DNA of 36,726 nucleotides. It comes from Bacillota bacterium. Lineage in GTDB: Bacteria > Bacillota > Clostridia > Lachnospirales > Lachnospiraceae. The notes beneath the pieces are model-generated. The model ran no database searches, was not told where the DNA came from, and worked only from the letters and a program-made list of their open reading frames with translations. The translations under genes and the position numbers were made by a program. The stretch lies in NCBI GenBank assembly GCA_023415475.1, contig JAEZKL010000055.1, positions 1-36,726 of the forward strand, written 5' to 3'. Below are positions 34,340 to 36,726 of this stretch, in pieces. Position 1 is the first letter of the stretch; each line of letters starts with the position of its first letter.

Positions 34340-35875
34340 ATGCTTTATAACCTGATTTTGGTTGACGATGAGGACTGGATTCTGAACGGAATCCAGAGTG
34401 CAATTAATTGGGAGAAGATAGGGTTTTTTGTTGCAGGCACCTTTACCAACGGCAGGGATGCTTTGGAATATATTCTTAAAAACCCGCCGGATGCAATACT
34501 TACTGATATAAAAATGCCGATACAGGACGGAATTTCACTGGTAAAAGAAATCAGGGCAAAGGAACTTAACCAGATCGAAGTAGTATTTTTAAGCGGTTAT
34601 GATGATTTTAACCTGGCACAGGCTTCCCTCCGGCTTCAAGCAGTGGATTATGTGCTGAAACCCTCCGCCCCGGAGCAGATCATAGAAGTTTTCTCCAGGA
34701 TTAAAAATAAACTGGATGCCCGGAGAAAAAGCGAGGAAGAAAAGCAGGCGACTTCTGAATTAGCCCAGGCCGGTATTAAAGTTATCAGAGAAGAAATCTT
34801 TAACAGCATCATCAGTTCCAATACTTCAAAGTATAATAAATTTATTGATCTGTACCGGGAATTTGCGAACAGTGAAAAAAAATTGAAGTTTATGATATGC
34901 TCTGTTGCCTTTAGTGAAACGATAAAAGAGGAACAACCCACATTTCACTCCCTTCAGGGAATAGATTTTTTGGGAAAATGTATGAAGGAATATCCGGTCT
35001 GTTTTCTAAAGGAAGAGTTACGGGGAAAGAACATATATTTTAACGGAAATCTGTTTACAATTACAATCTTATTCATCAATTATACTAAAGAGGAAGCCAT
35101 CACCTGTATAGAAGATATCAAGAGAAAAGCATATGTAGAAGGGTTTCATGGGCTGGTCTGTTTATTAAGTGAGGAATATGCTGATTTTTACAGATTAAAA
35201 ACAGTATATGAGGAGTCTTTGGACAAACTTTTTTATCTTGGAATGCCGGAAAAAATACGTCATTTATATTTAAATATCGGTAATGATATGGTCTTAAAAG
35301 CCGCTATCGCGGATAAAGATCAGGAGATTGTATTATGGAGCTTAAAAAACTGGTTTCATGAAATTGATAATGCCTACGGTTCCTTTCAATGGCGGCTGAC
35401 GAGAAAGTTAGTGTACAGTCTGGGAATATTTTTTTTACAGAACGGCATTTCAGAAGATGCTATAGGACGGTTATATGAAATATTGGATAAGAGAGACAAT
35501 AAAAAGGTAAAGGAGACGGTTATATCCTTCGTGAAGGTAGAATTATTGGCGGATGATAAATTTAAAGGAAGAAATGCCCATCTGTGTAAAGAGGTAGCCA
35601 AGTTCATCGGCAATAATTATGCCGAGGATATTTCCTTAAATGAACTAGCTGATAAATTCTATATCTCGCCTAATTATCTAGGAACACTTTTTAAAAAGAA
35701 TATGGGAATGGGAATAAAGGAATATCTGACTACGGTGAGACTGGAACAGGCAGACGTTTTAATAACGATTGGAAAATTCAAGCTGTATCAGGTAGCCCAG
35801 ATGGTTGGATATCCGAATTATGAGTATTTCAGGAAGATATATTATAAGTATAAGGGGAAAAATCCATCCGAATAG
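34340..35875 (+). CDS. YesN-type response regulator with AraC output domain
   Basis: This 511-residue regulator is the cognate partner of the kinase encoded just upstream. Residues 1-120 form a receiver domain with acidic D9-D10, phospho-accepting D56 in AILTDIKMP, and Lys in YVLKPS. A long middle region without known motifs (~130-400) follows. The C-terminal ~100 residues form an AraC-type double HTH (VAKFIGNNYAEDISLNELA, then FYISPNYLGTLFKK and YQVAQMVGYPNYEYFRKIYY). GGGAGG lies nine bases before ATG 34340; an in-frame TTG at 34331 is not used. The protein ends NPSE, slightly short of some relatives. It should activate the mannoside genes. Confidence 0.92.
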   Translation: MLYNLILVDDEDWILNGIQSAINWEKIGFFVAGTFTNGRDALEYILKNPPDAILTDIKMPIQDGISLVKEIRAKELNQIEVVFLSGYDDFNLAQASLRLQAVDYVLKPSAPEQIIEVFSRIKNKLDARRKSEEEKQATSELAQAGIKVIREEIFNSIISSNTSKYNKFIDLYREFANSEKKLKFMICSVAFSETIKEEQPTFHSLQGIDFLGKCMKEYPVCFLKEELRGKNIYFNGNLFTITILFINYTKEEAITCIEDIKRKAYVEGFHGLVCLLSEEYADFYRLKTVYEESLDKLFYLGMPEKIRHLYLNIGNDMVLKAAIADKDQEIVLWSLKNWFHEIDNAYGSFQWRLTRKLVYSLGIFFLQNGISEDAIGRLYEILDKRDNKKVKETVISFVKVELLADDKFKGRNAHLCKEVAKFIGNNYAEDISLNELADKFYISPNYLGTLFKKNMGMGIKEYLTTVRLEQADVLITIGKFKLYQVAQMVGYPNYEYFRKIYYKYKGKNPSE

Positions 35876-36262
35876 GCAGCCGGTCATCAGGTGGTGTATT
35901 TTACTGCATTGTATGATCGTGCTCATGGAGCAGGTCTTGCTGTAACAATGCCAGCTGTCTTTACTTATAATATGTCTCATGATGCTATGAGATTTGCACA
36001 GATTGCGGTTAGAGTATGGGGATGTCAGATGGATTTTGCTCATCCTAAAGTTACCGCTAAGGAAGGAAGCGAGGTACTTAGAAGCTTCTTAAGTTCTATT
36101 GGAATGCCTAAGAACTTTGAGGAACTTGGCGCAAAGGAAGAAGATATTGAGATGCTAGTATACACCTGCTGTTACGGAAAAGGAAATGAAGGCGGAAAAA
36201 TAGGTGGATTTGTGTCTCTGAAACAAGAGGATGTAGAAGCAATTTATAAATTGATGGTTTAG
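35876..36262 (+). pseudogene. 5'-truncated iron-containing alcohol dehydrogenase
   Basis: From just after the response regulator's stop codon, and in the same frame, the sequence reads AAGHQVVYFTALYDRAHGAGLA. This resembles the C-terminal half of group III iron alcohol dehydrogenases (the 'H.l...yD..HGagLA' metal-site region). It ends with SFLSSIGMPKNFEELGA and GGFVSLKQEDVEAIYKLMV, the normal family C-terminus. Only ~128 of about 390 residues are present, and the NAD-binding half is missing. The GTG at 35891 lacks a ribosome binding site, so it is probably not translated as such. The abrupt 5' end right at the neighbour's stop marks a recombination junction. The fragment's remaining codons carry no stops, so the event may be recent. 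Confidence 0.8.
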
Positions 36263-36283
36263 TGAAGGAAGGGAGATAATAAG

Positions 36284-36726
36284 ATGCAAAAAGTAAATAT
36301 CGCAAATGGACCAGAAAATGTATCCAGACTTATACTTGGCTGTATGCGTATGCCAGTACTTTCAGTAGAAGATGCAGCAAATATGATTCAGACAGCCTAT
36401 GATTTAGGTATTAACTTCATAGATCACGCCACATGTTATGGTAACGGTGAAGCAGAAACAAGATTCGGTGATGCCATTGCTCTTACCAACGTAAAACGTG
36501 AAGACTTAATGATTCAGTCAAAATGTGGTCTTAGGTTTGACAAGCAGATATTTGACTGGAGAAAGTCAAATATTATTGAAAGTGTCGATGGAATTCTTAA
36601 GAGATTAAAAATGGAATACCTAGATGTTCTGCTATTACATAGACCTGATTTGTTATATGATCCAGAACAGATTGCAGAAGCGTTTGATGCACTTGAGGCC
36701 GCAGGAAAGGTTCGTCATTTTGGTGT
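36284..36726 (+). CDS. Aldo/keto reductase, 3' end outside window
   Basis: The frame is open from ATG 36284 to the window edge (147 codons), after a GAAGGAAGGGAG ribosome binding site. The protein has the TIM-barrel opening of NADPH-dependent aldo/keto reductases: SRLILGCMRMP, then the catalytic Asp and Tyr in FIDHATCYGNGEAE, Lys in IQSKCGLRF, and His in LLLHRPDLLYDPE. All four catalytic residues (D, Y, K, H) are in place. It lies 21 bases after the truncated alcohol dehydrogenase and was probably its operon partner. The substrate is unknown. Confidence 0.92.
   Translation, partial: MQKVNIANGPENVSRLILGCMRMPVLSVEDAANMIQTAYDLGINFIDHATCYGNGEAETRFGDAIALTNVKREDLMIQSKCGLRFDKQIFDWRKSNIIESVDGILKRLKMEYLDVLLLHRPDLLYDPEQIAEAFDALEAAGKVRHFG

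Noticed and set aside
35891..36262. A stand-alone small gene starting at GTG 35891
   Set aside because: No ribosome binding site, and the product is clearly the C-terminal part of a dehydrogenase; treated as a truncated gene.
1..36726. CRISPR arrays, tRNA or rRNA genes, prophage structural genes
   Set aside because: No spaced direct repeats, cloverleaf-type sequences, rRNA motifs or phage proteins were recognised in the window.

Overview
The window looks like chromosomal DNA of a low-GC Gram-positive anaerobe, most likely a Clostridia member of the Lachnospiraceae type. The grounds are AT-rich intergenic DNA, strong AGGAGG ribosome binding sites, frequent TTG/GTG starts, a parE-parC pair, and a YesM/YesN-controlled sugar ABC locus. 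No species can be fixed from the sequence alone.

Layout. (1) 1-5700: the 3' part of uvrA, a YfbR-like HD nucleotidase, an XRE regulator, an AlkZ-related protein and a secreted protein of unknown function. A dense cluster of hairpins (4173-4333) separates the last two. (2) 5700-11450: an accessory-looking segment. It holds a winged-helix regulator with its own promoter and operator, an ABC ATPase and permease, a possible 40-residue protein, an orphan multi-pass membrane protein, a CPBP protease broken by a one-base homopolymer insertion, and a decayed coding remnant. (3) 11560-24500: housekeeping genes: guaA, a degenerate Hpt-like protein, araD, parC-parE, a PHP phosphoesterase with lysA, and greA-lysS. 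A 157-nt palindrome lies between araD and parC. (4) 24498-24727: a GC-rich hairpin and a transposase fragment resembling IS1182, marking a boundary. (5) 24774-35875: an alpha-mannoside utilisation locus: manA, two sugar permeases, a GH38 alpha-mannosidase, a binding lipoprotein, a sensor kinase and an AraC-type response regulator. (6) 35876-36726: a 5'-truncated iron alcohol dehydrogenase and the start of an aldo/keto reductase.

How the genes fit together. In region 5 the lipoprotein would capture mannose-containing oligosaccharides. The two permeases would import them, powered by an ATPase encoded elsewhere because none is present here. The signal-less GH38 enzyme would cut them in the cytoplasm, and ManA would turn mannose-6-phosphate into fructose-6-phosphate. 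The YesM/YesN pair would sense the substrate outside the cell. In region 2 the regulator, ATPase and permease form a tight operon of the self-regulated export or stress type.

The least explained items are the hairpin cluster at 4173-4333 with mutually exclusive pairings, the long palindromes at 5784-5842 and 15086-15242, the Hpt-like protein whose phospho-accepting His position is Gln, the small TTG-start ORF at 8951, and the two boundaries of the mannoside locus. I found no CRISPR array, tRNA or rRNA.
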